DNA of 8,042 bases from Acidobacteriota bacterium (GTDB lineage: Bacteria; Acidobacteriota; Vicinamibacteria; Vicinamibacterales; 2-12-FULL-66-21), in the NCBI GenBank assembly GCA_013694635.1, contig JACDCA010000067.1:1-8042 (forward strand), in the 5' to 3' direction. A program made the position numbers and the translations under genes. The notes beneath the pieces are model-generated. The model had not been told where the DNA came from. It was given only the letters and a program-made list of their open reading frames with translations, and ran no database searches. Below, one piece after another: positions 1-5,176 of the stretch; the stretch's first letter is position 1; each line of letters begins with the position of its first letter.

Positions 1-347
1 AGCCGGTCGCGCGCCGCGCCATAGTCACGGACGCCGTGGAGCTCGGCGAAAAAGGCGATGTTCTCGTCAATCGTGAGGTCGCCGTAGAGGGAGAAGCGCT
101 GCGACAGATATCCGACGGCTCCGGTTATCCGCGCGTGATCCTTGATTGGATCCAGCCCGAGGACTTTGACCGTGCCGGACGAAGGGCGCAGCAGTCCGCA
201 GGCAATGCGAATCGCGGTCGTCTTGCCGGCGCCGTCCGGCCCGATCATGCCGAACATTTCTCCGCGCCCGACGAAGAATGACACTACGTCCAGCGCACGG
301 AGCGAACCGTACTGGCGGGTCACGCGGTCGAATTCGATCGCCTCCAT
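1..347 (-). CDS. ABC exporter ATP-binding protein, N-terminal part (YbhF/DrrA type), cut by left edge
   Basis: This is the cytoplasmic nucleotide-binding subunit of an ABC-2 type exporter, and it would power drug or lipid export with the adaptor encoded just upstream. I translated 115 complete codons from the ATG at 347; the gene runs off position 1. The A-loop aromatic Y13, Walker A GPDGAGKTT (residues 36-44, with K42) and the Q-loop Q83 in GYLSQRFSLYGDLT are visible. The signature motif, Walker B and H-loop lie outside the window. The SQRFSLYGDLT stretch is typical of the YbhF/DrrA group. Aspartate replaces the usual asparagine in Walker A, which from memory also occurs in YbhF-like first domains, so a two-ATPase fusion is possible. 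The start overlaps the HlyD stop codon by one base (TAATG), showing translational coupling. The gene order TetR-HlyD-ATPase parallels the E. coli cecR-ybhGFSR locus, so ABC-2 permease genes are expected to the left. Confidence 0.93.
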   Translation of the reverse strand, partial: MEAIEFDRVTRQYGSLRALDVVSFFVGRGEMFGMIGPDGAGKTTAIRIACGLLRPSSGTVKVLGLDPIKDHARITGAVGYLSQRFSLYGDLTIDENIAFFAELHGVRDYGAARDR

Positions 348-1354
348 TACTGTTTCTGGATCAGTTCCGCTTCGAGCGGCATCCCGGGTTTCAGGATCCC
401 TTCCCGGTTGTCGACGGTGACTTTGATGCGGTAGACGAGCTTCGATCGTTCGTCCGCGGTCTGGACGTTGCGGGGCGTGAACTCCGCCCGCGGTGAAATG
501 AACGAGACGGTCCCAGGCAGCCGTTGACCCGCATCGGTCACGAGCGTCGCCGCCTGACCCAGCCGCAGCTGCGGTACGAGGGGTTCGTCGACGTACACGT
601 TCGCCCACGCGTGATCGAGGTCGGAAATGACGACCAGTGGCGTGCGCGGCGCAATGGTCTCTCCGGCGTCCACGAGCTTCGATGTCACGACGCCACCGAC
701 AGGAGCTTTCACCTGTGCGTCCGCCAGGTTCTTCTCGAGCGACGCGAGCTGTGCCTCGGCAGCGGCCACGCGCGCGCGTGCTGCCGCAACCTCTTCGGCC
801 CGCGAGCCTGCCTTCAGGCGCGCGACCGTCTCATAGCCCGCGCTCGCGCGCTGGCGCGCCGCGGACACGTGCGCCGCCGCCACCCGCCGGCGTGTCGCGG
901 CATCGTCTCGCTGTTTTCGCGAACCCGCGTTCGCCTGGAGCAACGCCTCGAAGCGCTGCAGGTCCGCCTCGGCGGCATCGAGCTCGGCCTGCGCCGCAGC
1001 GACGTCCGCGTCCGCGGACGCCGCCTGGGCGCGTGCCTGCCGGACGTCCTCTGCCCGGGCGCCGGCCTGCACGAGCCGAAGCTGCGCCACGGCCTGATCG
1101 CGATCGGCACTGGCGCGGCGGATCGCGATCGCGACGTCGCTCGTGTCGACCCGGGCAATGAGGTCGCCGGGGGCGATGCGTTTGCCTTCTTCTACGAGCA
1201 GTTCGGCGATGCGTCCCCCCACTTCGGCCGCGACCCTGACTTCCGTCGCTTCCACGTAGCCGGACGCGCGCGGCGGCCCCTCAGGGGCGCGATTGCACGC
1301 GACGCCGGCGGCCAGCAGAGACACGGCGAGCAACCGTAACGTCCGCTCCATCAC
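347..1354 (-). CDS. HlyD/YbhG-like periplasmic adaptor (membrane fusion protein), probable lipoprotein
   Basis: Periplasmic adaptor of an ABC efflux pump, linking the inner-membrane transporter to an outer-membrane exit duct. At 335 aa it has the usual family length. Residues 1-20 form a signal sequence ending AAGVAC, a plausible lipobox with Cys20, so it is probably lipid-anchored. Residues about 33-70 are the first half of the barrel-sandwich domain (GRIAELLVEEG). Residues 72-212 are a long Ala/Arg/Glu-rich coiled-coil hairpin. The second half follows (APVGGVVTSKLVDAGE), then a beta-barrel containing FISPRAEFTPRNVQT and LVYRIKV, stretches that closely resemble E. coli YbhG. Two starts are possible: GTG at 1354 (4-base GTGA overlap with the repressor stop) or the adjacent ATG at 1351 (TGATG, 1-base overlap, 334 aa). 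I see only a weak Shine-Dalgarno, so coupling to tetR translation is likely. The ATPase gene follows with a 1-base overlap. Confidence 0.94.
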   Translation of the reverse strand: MMERTLRLLAVSLLAAGVACNRAPEGPPRASGYVEATEVRVAAEVGGRIAELLVEEGKRIAPGDLIARVDTSDVAIAIRRASADRDQAVAQLRLVQAGARAEDVRQARAQAASADADVAAAQAELDAAEADLQRFEALLQANAGSRKQRDDAATRRRVAAAHVSAARQRASAGYETVARLKAGSRAEEVAAARARVAAAEAQLASLEKNLADAQVKAPVGGVVTSKLVDAGETIAPRTPLVVISDLDHAWANVYVDEPLVPQLRLGQAATLVTDAGQRLPGTVSFISPRAEFTPRNVQTADERSKLVYRIKVTVDNREGILKPGMPLEAELIQKQ

Positions 1355-1995
1355 ATCCGCCCGTGCAATGTCGTGAGTGCCACTCGCTGGACGTGGGCAA
1401 TGACGTCGCGCGACGCGAACCGATCCGCGCCGGTGACCCCGGCCTTCGCGATCCGCTTCCGCAGGCCCGCGGTGGCGTAGTAGAGGAGCACGGGGGCGAC
1501 GATGCCGCCGTGGACCAGCAGGGGATCGACCGGCTTGAAGCGTCCCGCGGCGACGCCGTCGCGAACGATCACGGCAAGCCGGCGGACGATCCCGGCCACG
1601 GTCGCGATCGTTGCGGGATCGAGGTGTGCGCCCCCTTCGGCGATCTCCCGGAACCAGATGGGGGGAAAGTGCGGGCGGGCCTCGGCCTCGTGCGCGATCG
1701 CTTCGACGAACGCGCGGATCTTCCCGTCGGGGGTCCGCTGCCGGGCCGACATCTCGTCGAGCCGGGCGGCGACGGCCTCGAACATCTCGCGCAGGATCTC
1801 GCGGTAGAGCGCCGCCTTGCTCTTGAAGTGGTAATAGATCATCGCCTTGTTCACGCCGGCAGCGGCGGCGATGCGGTCGACATGCCCCCCGGCGAACCCG
1901 CGCGCGGCAAACTCGGCTGACGCGGCGCGGAAGATCCGCGCCTTCGACCCCGAGTCGTCGGGAGCTATTTTAACTAACCGCTTAGTTTTACTCAC
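1351..1995 (-). CDS. TetR/AcrR-family transcriptional repressor of the efflux operon
   Basis: One-component repressor, 214 aa, within the normal TetR range. The N-terminal DNA-binding domain covers about residues 18-65. The helix-turn-helix runs over residues 38-57 and ends in the family hallmark VNKAMIYYHFKSKAALY. The C-terminal half (about 75-205) is the ligand-binding/dimerisation region, with PPIWFREIAEGG in its middle; the ligand cannot be predicted. The start is GTG at 1995. No ATG, GTG or TTG occurs between it and the first helix of the HTH domain, so a later start would break the domain. No ribosome-binding site sits at a usual distance, and the -10 region ends about 8 bases upstream, so the transcript may be leaderless. 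Codons 1-9 lie inside the two palindromes, indicating autorepression. The gene heads the tetR-hlyD-ABC operon and ends in a GTGA overlap with hlyD. It would respond to a pump substrate or to a membrane-stress metabolite. Confidence 0.93.
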   Translation of the reverse strand: MSKTKRLVKIAPDDSGSKARIFRAASAEFAARGFAGGHVDRIAAAAGVNKAMIYYHFKSKAALYREILREMFEAVAARLDEMSARQRTPDGKIRAFVEAIAHEAEARPHFPPIWFREIAEGGAHLDPATIATVAGIVRRLAVIVRDGVAAGRFKPVDPLLVHGGIVAPVLLYYATAGLRKRIAKAGVTGADRFASRDVIAHVQRVALTTLHGRM

Positions 1996-2010
1996 TAACC
2001 AGATAGTTAA
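1970..2010. promoter_or_regulatory. Dual TetR operator: two 20-bp palindromes
   Basis: Four 10-base half-sites are packed back to back: TTAACTAACC at 1970-1979, the reverse complement of 1980-1989 (AAAACTAAGC), CTCACTAACC at 1991-2000 and the reverse complement of 2001-2010 (TTAACTATCT). The inferred half-site is TTAACTAACC. The first palindrome has a perfect 16-base core apart from one central pair (AACTAA-CCGC-TTAGTT, 1972-1987). The second is less symmetric. Centres are 21 bp apart, two helical turns, as expected for two dimers on one DNA face. The AT-rich block stands out sharply from its GC-rich surroundings. It overlaps the predicted -10 region and the GTG start of the repressor. That the adjacent TetR protein binds here is inference. 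Confidence 0.82.
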
Positions 2011-2032
2011 CTCCGTACCAGGGGGTTGTCAA
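2004..2032 (-). promoter_or_regulatory. Promoter of the tetR-hlyD-ABC operon
   Basis: On the minus strand a perfect -35 box TTGACA occupies 2032-2027. It is followed after 17 bases by the AT-rich TAACTA (2009-2004); AACTAT is the alternative register. The -10 match is weak and the -35 match is exact. Transcription would start about 1995-1998, on or just before the GTG codon. The -10 region lies within the second operator palindrome, so repressor binding would block RNA polymerase directly. Confidence 0.65.
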
Positions 2033-2040
2033 ATGCGAGT

Positions 2041-2115
2041 CGCGGGATGTGGCTGCGGGATGCGGAGATCAGGGATTGGCGATCAGCGATTCGGTCCGCC
2101 CCGCACCCCGCACCC
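2041..2115. repeat. Intergenic inverted/direct repeat element between the two minus-strand operons
   Basis: GCGGGATG occurs twice (2042-2049 and 2055-2062). GATCAGGGATT (2067-2077) is followed by the near copy GATCAGCGATT (2081-2091). The arms TGCGGGATGCGG (2054-2065) and CCGCACCCCGCA (2101-2112) pair over 12 bases with a single G-U wobble in minus-strand RNA, enclosing a 35-base loop that holds the GATCAG repeats. The element lies directly after the response-regulator stop and before the efflux promoter. It could act as a transcription end or mRNA 3' stabiliser for the sensory operon, but no T-run follows. A dispersed REP-like element is equally likely. Confidence 0.6.
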
Positions 2116-2117
2116 AG

Positions 2118-2867
2118 CTACAGGAGCTTGACGAGTCGGGCGTAACCCGCCCGGCTGACGGGAAGCCGGCGGCCGTCGCGCAGGATCGCCACGCGGCTGT
2201 CCTTCGCGTAGAGCTCGACACGGGCGATGCGCTCGATGTTCAGCAGGTACGAGCGATGGATGCGGACGAACCGCGCGGGATCGAGCGACGCTTCGACCGC
2301 CCCCATCGTCTGGTCCTTCAGGTAGTCGCGGGCGTCCGCCTTGAAGCAGACGTAGTCGTCCTGCGCCTCGACGTAGTCGATGCGGTCGACGGGGATCACG
2401 TGAACCTGCGAGCCGTCGCGGATGAGCACACGCTCGACCGGCCCCGTGCGCGGCCGCGCCTCCGACAGGAGATCCTCGACCGGCATCTCCTCCCGCGCTG
2501 CCAGCCGCGCGCGCGCCCGCGTCAGCGCTTCGGCGAAGCGCTCTTCGCTGAACGGCTTCATCAGGTAGTCGATGGCGTGCACGTCGAACGCGCGCAGCGC
2601 GTACTTGTCGTAGGCGGTCGTGAAAATGACCGGCACGCTGCGCCCGAGCAGCTCCAGCACTTCGAAGCCATTCAGCTTCGGCATCTGGACGTCGAGAAAG
2701 AGCAGGTCGGGATGCAGCTCGCTCACCGCCTTGACCGCCTCGAAGCCGTTGGCGCACTCGCCGACGACTTCCACGCCAGGCTGGCGGGTGGCGAACTCAC
2801 GAACGACGCCCCGCGCAAGCGGTTCGTCGTCGACGATCACGACGCGGAGAGGCTGTTCCTCAGTCAT
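2118..2867 (-). CDS. LytTR-family response regulator (AlgR/LytR/VirR type)
   Basis: Cytoplasmic DNA-binding response regulator, 249 aa, the usual length for REC-LytTR proteins. The receiver domain (residues 7-120) has the acidic pocket D13/D14, phosphoacceptor D59 in LLFLDVQMPKLNG, the switch T84 in FTTAYD and K104 in YLMKPF, all intact. A short linker (about 121-143) leads to the LytTR domain (about 144-249), with RVLIRDGSQVHVIPVDRIDYVEA, the FVRIHRSYLLN motif and a conserved C-terminal PVSRAGYARLVKLL. LytTR proteins bind paired direct repeats about two turns apart. Its ATG overlaps the kinase stop by 4 bases (ATGA), so the two are coupled and it is the natural partner of that kinase. It is the last gene of the four-gene operon, and a repeat element follows. 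Its targets are unknown; its own operon is a candidate. Confidence 0.96.
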   Translation of the reverse strand: MTEEQPLRVVIVDDEPLARGVVREFATRQPGVEVVGECANGFEAVKAVSELHPDLLFLDVQMPKLNGFEVLELLGRSVPVIFTTAYDKYALRAFDVHAIDYLMKPFSEERFAEALTRARARLAAREEMPVEDLLSEARPRTGPVERVLIRDGSQVHVIPVDRIDYVEAQDDYVCFKADARDYLKDQTMGAVEASLDPARFVRIHRSYLLNIERIARVELYAKDSRVAILRDGRRLPVSRAGYARLVKLL

Positions 2868-3922
2868 GTGTTGTCTCGCGCGACCACAGGCACCGATATC
2901 TCGACCCGCCAGAAGCCATCACCTTCAGAGGCGTTGACCGTCGCGTCGTTTCCATAAAGCGCGCCGAGCCGCGACCGGACGTTGGCCAGGCCGACACCCC
3001 CTCCGGTGCGCCGAGGCCGGTCGGGATCGCAGGGATTCTCGACGACCATCGTCACGCGTGACGGACTCTTCGACGCCGTCACCCGAACCAGCCCCCCTTC
3101 GAGCCGGTGCGCCACACCGTGCGTGACCGCATTCTCGACGATCGGCTGCAGCAGGAGCGAGGGGACCAGGCAGTCGTCGGCCCCCCCGGCGTCGACTTCC
3201 AGCCGCAGCCGGTCACCATAACGTACGCGCTCCACCTCGAGGTACTTCTCAGCGAGCTTCAGTTCGCGCGCCAGCGGGATCCGGTCCGCCGAGCCGAGTG
3301 AGAGGCTCTCGCGAAGAAAGTCCGCCAGCAACAGGCACATCCGGCGCGCGCCCGCGGGGTCCGCCGAAGTCAACGCGCTGATCGAGTGCAGGCTGTTGAA
3401 GAGAAAGTGCGGATCGATCTGTGCGCGCAGCGTTCGCAGTTCCGCTTCGCGCGAGAGAACCTGCCCCTGGAACGCCCGCCGTTCGGCGTGCCGCGCATGT
3501 TCGGCGGCGGACACGATGTAACTGAGCGCCAGGGACAGCAGATAAACGAATTGCCCGAAGCCGAACACGAGCGAAACCGTGTCGACTCCAAATGCGGCAT
3601 CGGCTCCGGTCCAGCGGTCGAGCAGGGACATCCAGCCGCGGGCGAGCAGCACGAGCGCCGCGGCGCTGAGAAACGACGCGCCGAGGCTGGTCGCAATCAG
3701 CCGGACCGGGCCCGACGCCACCAGCGGCGTGAACCGCGAAACGTGCCACGCCGACAGGCAGACGAACGCGTACGCGAGCGTCAAGGGCATGCCGGCGGCG
3801 AGCCCCACGCCCCATCCCAGTCCACCGCGTGCCGCGAGCAGCGCACTGAGCGTGAGCCCGACGAGCGTCCAGACCGCCAGGTAAAGCGCGAGCCGGCCGC
3901 CGCGGGCGAAAATCATGTGCAT
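2864..3922 (-). CDS. LytS-type membrane sensor histidine kinase (His_kinase + HATPase_c)
   Basis: Inner-membrane sensor kinase, 352 aa, that would phosphorylate the LytTR regulator encoded next to it. The N-terminal half has about four hydrophobic helices (roughly residues 12-30, 37-56, 73-94 and 115-138) with short loops, so it probably senses within the membrane or through a partner protein. A short helical linker (139-165) precedes the His_kinase domain, with phosphoacceptor H172 in RAQIDPHFLFNSLHSI. The ATPase domain shows the N-box LLLQPIVENAVTHGV (N264) and G-box GGGVGLANVRSRL (about 307-319). The start ATG at 3922 has AAGGA only 3 bases upstream. A second ATG at 3916 (residue 3) has it 9 bases upstream, so either could be used. 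The gene follows the LiaF-like gene after 51 bases and overlaps the regulator by 4. A run of seven G on the coding strand (3181-3187) falls between the H- and N-boxes. Confidence 0.95.
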   Translation of the reverse strand: MHMIFARGGRLALYLAVWTLVGLTLSALLAARGGLGWGVGLAAGMPLTLAYAFVCLSAWHVSRFTPLVASGPVRLIATSLGASFLSAAALVLLARGWMSLLDRWTGADAAFGVDTVSLVFGFGQFVYLLSLALSYIVSAAEHARHAERRAFQGQVLSREAELRTLRAQIDPHFLFNSLHSISALTSADPAGARRMCLLLADFLRESLSLGSADRIPLARELKLAEKYLEVERVRYGDRLRLEVDAGGADDCLVPSLLLQPIVENAVTHGVAHRLEGGLVRVTASKSPSRVTMVVENPCDPDRPRRTGGGVGLANVRSRLGALYGNDATVNASEGDGFWRVEISVPVVARDNT

Positions 3923-3932
3923 TAGTCCTTAA

Positions 3933-3970
3933 GGGCGCGCACGGCGCGCCCCGCGAGGGAGCGGCGCTCC
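3933..3970 (-). promoter_or_regulatory. Two tandem intercistronic hairpins ahead of the kinase gene
   Basis: Two perfect inverted repeats fill the 51-base gap between the LiaF-like and kinase genes. One is GGAGC-GGC-GCTCC (3958-3970). The other is GGGCGCGC-ACG-GCGCGCCC (3933-3951), with an 8-bp all-GC stem and a 3-base loop. In minus-strand RNA the strong stem ends a few bases before the kinase Shine-Dalgarno. No T-run follows, so a simple terminator is unlikely. mRNA processing, stabilisation of the upstream message or damping of kinase expression are options. Confidence 0.5.
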
Positions 3971-3973
3971 ACG

Positions 3974-4672
3974 TTAATTCTTGATCTCGACACCACCCAT
4001 GACCACCATCCCACGGACGGTGAGGCGGTGCGCGGTCGCCGCCTGCGGTGGGCGCGTGTGGTCCTCGAATCCCCCCATCAGCGGCGTCACCTTGCCGATC
4101 ACCGTCCAGCTCTCGGGCACGCGAATCTCGATCCCCCCCCACATGGCGAAGACATCGATAACCGCGTCGCCGTTGATGGCGGCGTTGCGCAAGTCGACCT
4201 CGCATCCGCCCATGAAGGCCGTCAACTCCCCGCCTTTGAATGAGGTCGAATTGCTGCCCCGGTTCACACCGCTCAGGACCGCCACGGCATTGATCGTGTC
4301 GTTGTCGCTCGCCCCCAGCCGCTGGCGTCGCCCGCGGTAGCCCTGCCAGACGATGACCGACCCCACGAAGACGAGAAGCAGCGGCCAGAAGTCGATCAGG
4401 CTGACGTCGACATAGCCGAGCAAGTCCACCAGCAACCAGCTGCCGATCAGAGTGAGGATCCCTCCGCCGAGCGGCGGGCCGTCCTTACGGTCCTGCCACA
4501 ACTTTGCCAGACCGATGGCGATCAGCGCCGCCGGCCAGTAGCGCAGATAGTCTTCCGCGTGCGCGATGTTCAGGTTGTCGAGCGTGAACACCACACCGAC
4601 AAGGATGATCACCAATCCGAATATCAGGTGGGGTGTCAGCCGGAAGCCCGGCGGATCTGTTCGCGGGTCCAT
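3974..4672 (-). CDS. LiaF-like membrane protein (LiaI/LiaF TM region + C-terminal LiaF domain)
   Basis: Probable membrane-bound regulator of the adjacent two-component system, 232 aa. The start is ATG at 4672: it has AGGAG seven bases upstream and lies just after the stop of the preceding gene, whereas the longer frame to 4726 would overlap that gene with no ribosome site. Four hydrophobic segments (about 15-34, 46-59, 68-88, 95-112) form two copies of a helix...WP...IG module. After a basic stretch (RGRRQR, 113-118) comes a soluble domain (121-232) with the repeated MGG/WGG-type turns of the LiaF C-terminal family: FMGGCEVDL (153-161), MWGGIEIRVP (177-186), LMGGFED (198-204) and VMGGVEIKN (224-232). 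This pattern suggests a short beta-solenoid. In Bacillus LiaF inhibits the LiaS kinase; a similar role toward the kinase encoded next is inferred. Eight consecutive G bases encode W178-G180. Confidence 0.9.
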   Translation of the reverse strand: MDPRTDPPGFRLTPHLIFGLVIILVGVVFTLDNLNIAHAEDYLRYWPAALIAIGLAKLWQDRKDGPPLGGGILTLIGSWLLVDLLGYVDVSLIDFWPLLLVFVGSVIVWQGYRGRRQRLGASDNDTINAVAVLSGVNRGSNSTSFKGGELTAFMGGCEVDLRNAAINGDAVIDVFAMWGGIEIRVPESWTVIGKVTPLMGGFEDHTRPPQAATAHRLTVRGMVVMGGVEIKN

Positions 4673-4673
4673 C

Positions 4674-5075
4674 TCAGTTCTCCTGCCGTGTACGGGGATC
4701 CGGCGACTCGAACGAGCCCCAGACAATGTTGAGGCCGGCGCCGATGATCAGCAGCGGCCACGAGTTGCCGTAGCCGAGTCCGAAAAGCTCGTACTCGCTG
4801 ACCAGCCCCCACAGTCCGATGTAAATCAGCCACATCCCTCCACGGTGCGAGCGGCGCTGCCGTTTGTTCAGGGGCGGGTCGATCAGTCTTATGAGGCCGA
4901 TGGCCAGTAGCACGAACGGCCAGGCATGACGCGAGAGGTTGATCTCCCACAGGTCCAGGCGGTAGGTCATGAAGCAGAGGCCGAGGAGGATGAAAGCAAG
5001 CCCCAGCAGCACTCGCTTCCGGTCCGGTCCGTTCGGCTTCTCGTCGGTCATGCTCATGGCGGCGGCGCTTCCCAT
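4674..5075 (-). CDS. Small LiaI-like four-helix membrane protein (DUF5668-type)
   Basis: Small inner-membrane protein, 133 aa from ATG 5075, first gene of the sensory operon. Four hydrophobic helices (about 21-38, 51-65, 80-95, 105-122) form two copies of the module seen in the LiaF-like protein: RHAWPFVLLAIGL and NSWPLLIIGAGL. It has no soluble domain, which makes it LiaI-like. Start choice is uncertain. The open frame reaches GTG/ATG-type codons up to 5174, but that would run through the divergent promoter. ATG 5075 lies 5 bases after a -10-like TATTGT and would be leaderless. ATG 5057 and 5051 are alternatives with only a weak GGAAG upstream. The LiaF-like gene starts one base past its stop, and the Shine-Dalgarno of that gene sits in this gene's last codons. 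Role inferred: helper or membrane anchor for LiaF-type sensing. Function is not proven by sequence. Confidence 0.8.
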   Translation of the reverse strand: MGSAAAMSMTDEKPNGPDRKRVLLGLAFILLGLCFMTYRLDLWEINLSRHAWPFVLLAIGLIRLIDPPLNKRQRRSHRGGMWLIYIGLWGLVSEYELFGLGYGNSWPLLIIGAGLNIVWGSFESPDPRTRQEN

Positions 5076-5080
5076 GTCAG

Positions 5081-5086
5081 ACAATA
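5081..5086 (-). promoter_or_regulatory. Possible -10 box of the LiaI-LiaF-kinase-regulator operon
   Basis: Minus-strand TATTGT (4 of 6 consensus) is the only AT-rich patch in the divergent gap on this strand. It ends 5 bases before ATG 5075. No good -35 box is seen (CTGCCG after an 18-base spacer is weak). It would give a leaderless message. Confidence 0.4.
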
Positions 5087-5156
5087 CGCGGCGGCGCCGA
5101 GGGGCGGCAGCCGCATTCGGTGAGTGCCCGCGCCCGGGCGGTGAACGGCGGAAGTC

Positions 5157-5165
5157 TGGTAAAAT
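5157..5165 (+). promoter_or_regulatory. Extended -10 promoter of the peptidase-cytochrome operon
   Basis: TGGTAAAAT matches an extended -10 (TGn plus TAAAAT, 5 of 6). It ends 11 bases before the ATG at 5177, predicting a start near 5171-5173 and a leader of about 4-6 bases. No -35 box at a normal distance stands out. A 10-bp palindrome (CGCCCGGGCG, 5131-5140) lies at about -32 to -41 and might be an operator, though such palindromes are common in GC-rich DNA. Confidence 0.55.
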
Positions 5166-5176
5166 TCCCGCCAACC

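Noticed and set aside
524..1339. 271-codon plus-strand frame opposite the HlyD gene
   Set aside because: Arg-rich translation without motifs, antisense to a clearly homologous adaptor protein.
2054..2112. Rho-independent terminator for the sensory operon
   Set aside because: The 12-bp stem is good, but the loop is 35 bases and no T-run follows on either strand, so it is listed as a repeat.
2041..2115. CRISPR-like array
   Set aside because: The direct repeats are 8-11 bases with irregular spacing and only two copies of each; no cas genes are present.
2049..2957. 302-codon plus-strand frame opposite the LytTR regulator
   Set aside because: Antisense to a regulator with intact D59/K104 and LytTR motifs; it also crosses the repeat element.
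3249..4205. 318-codon minus-strand frame in another phase across the kinase and LiaF-like genes
   Set aside because: Arg/Pro-rich out-of-frame shadow spanning a real gene boundary.
4673..4726. Upstream start for the LiaF-like protein
   Set aside because: It lies inside the preceding gene without a ribosome site, whereas ATG 4672 has AGGAG at 7 bases.
5131..5140. CGCCCGGGCG palindrome as an operator for the peptidase promoter
   Set aside because: The position is suitable, but a 10-bp GC palindrome is expected often in such DNA, and there is no second copy or matching regulator.
5120..5176. Upstream GTG start for the peptidase
   Set aside because: It would add 19 residues before the signal peptide and place the start upstream of the predicted promoter.
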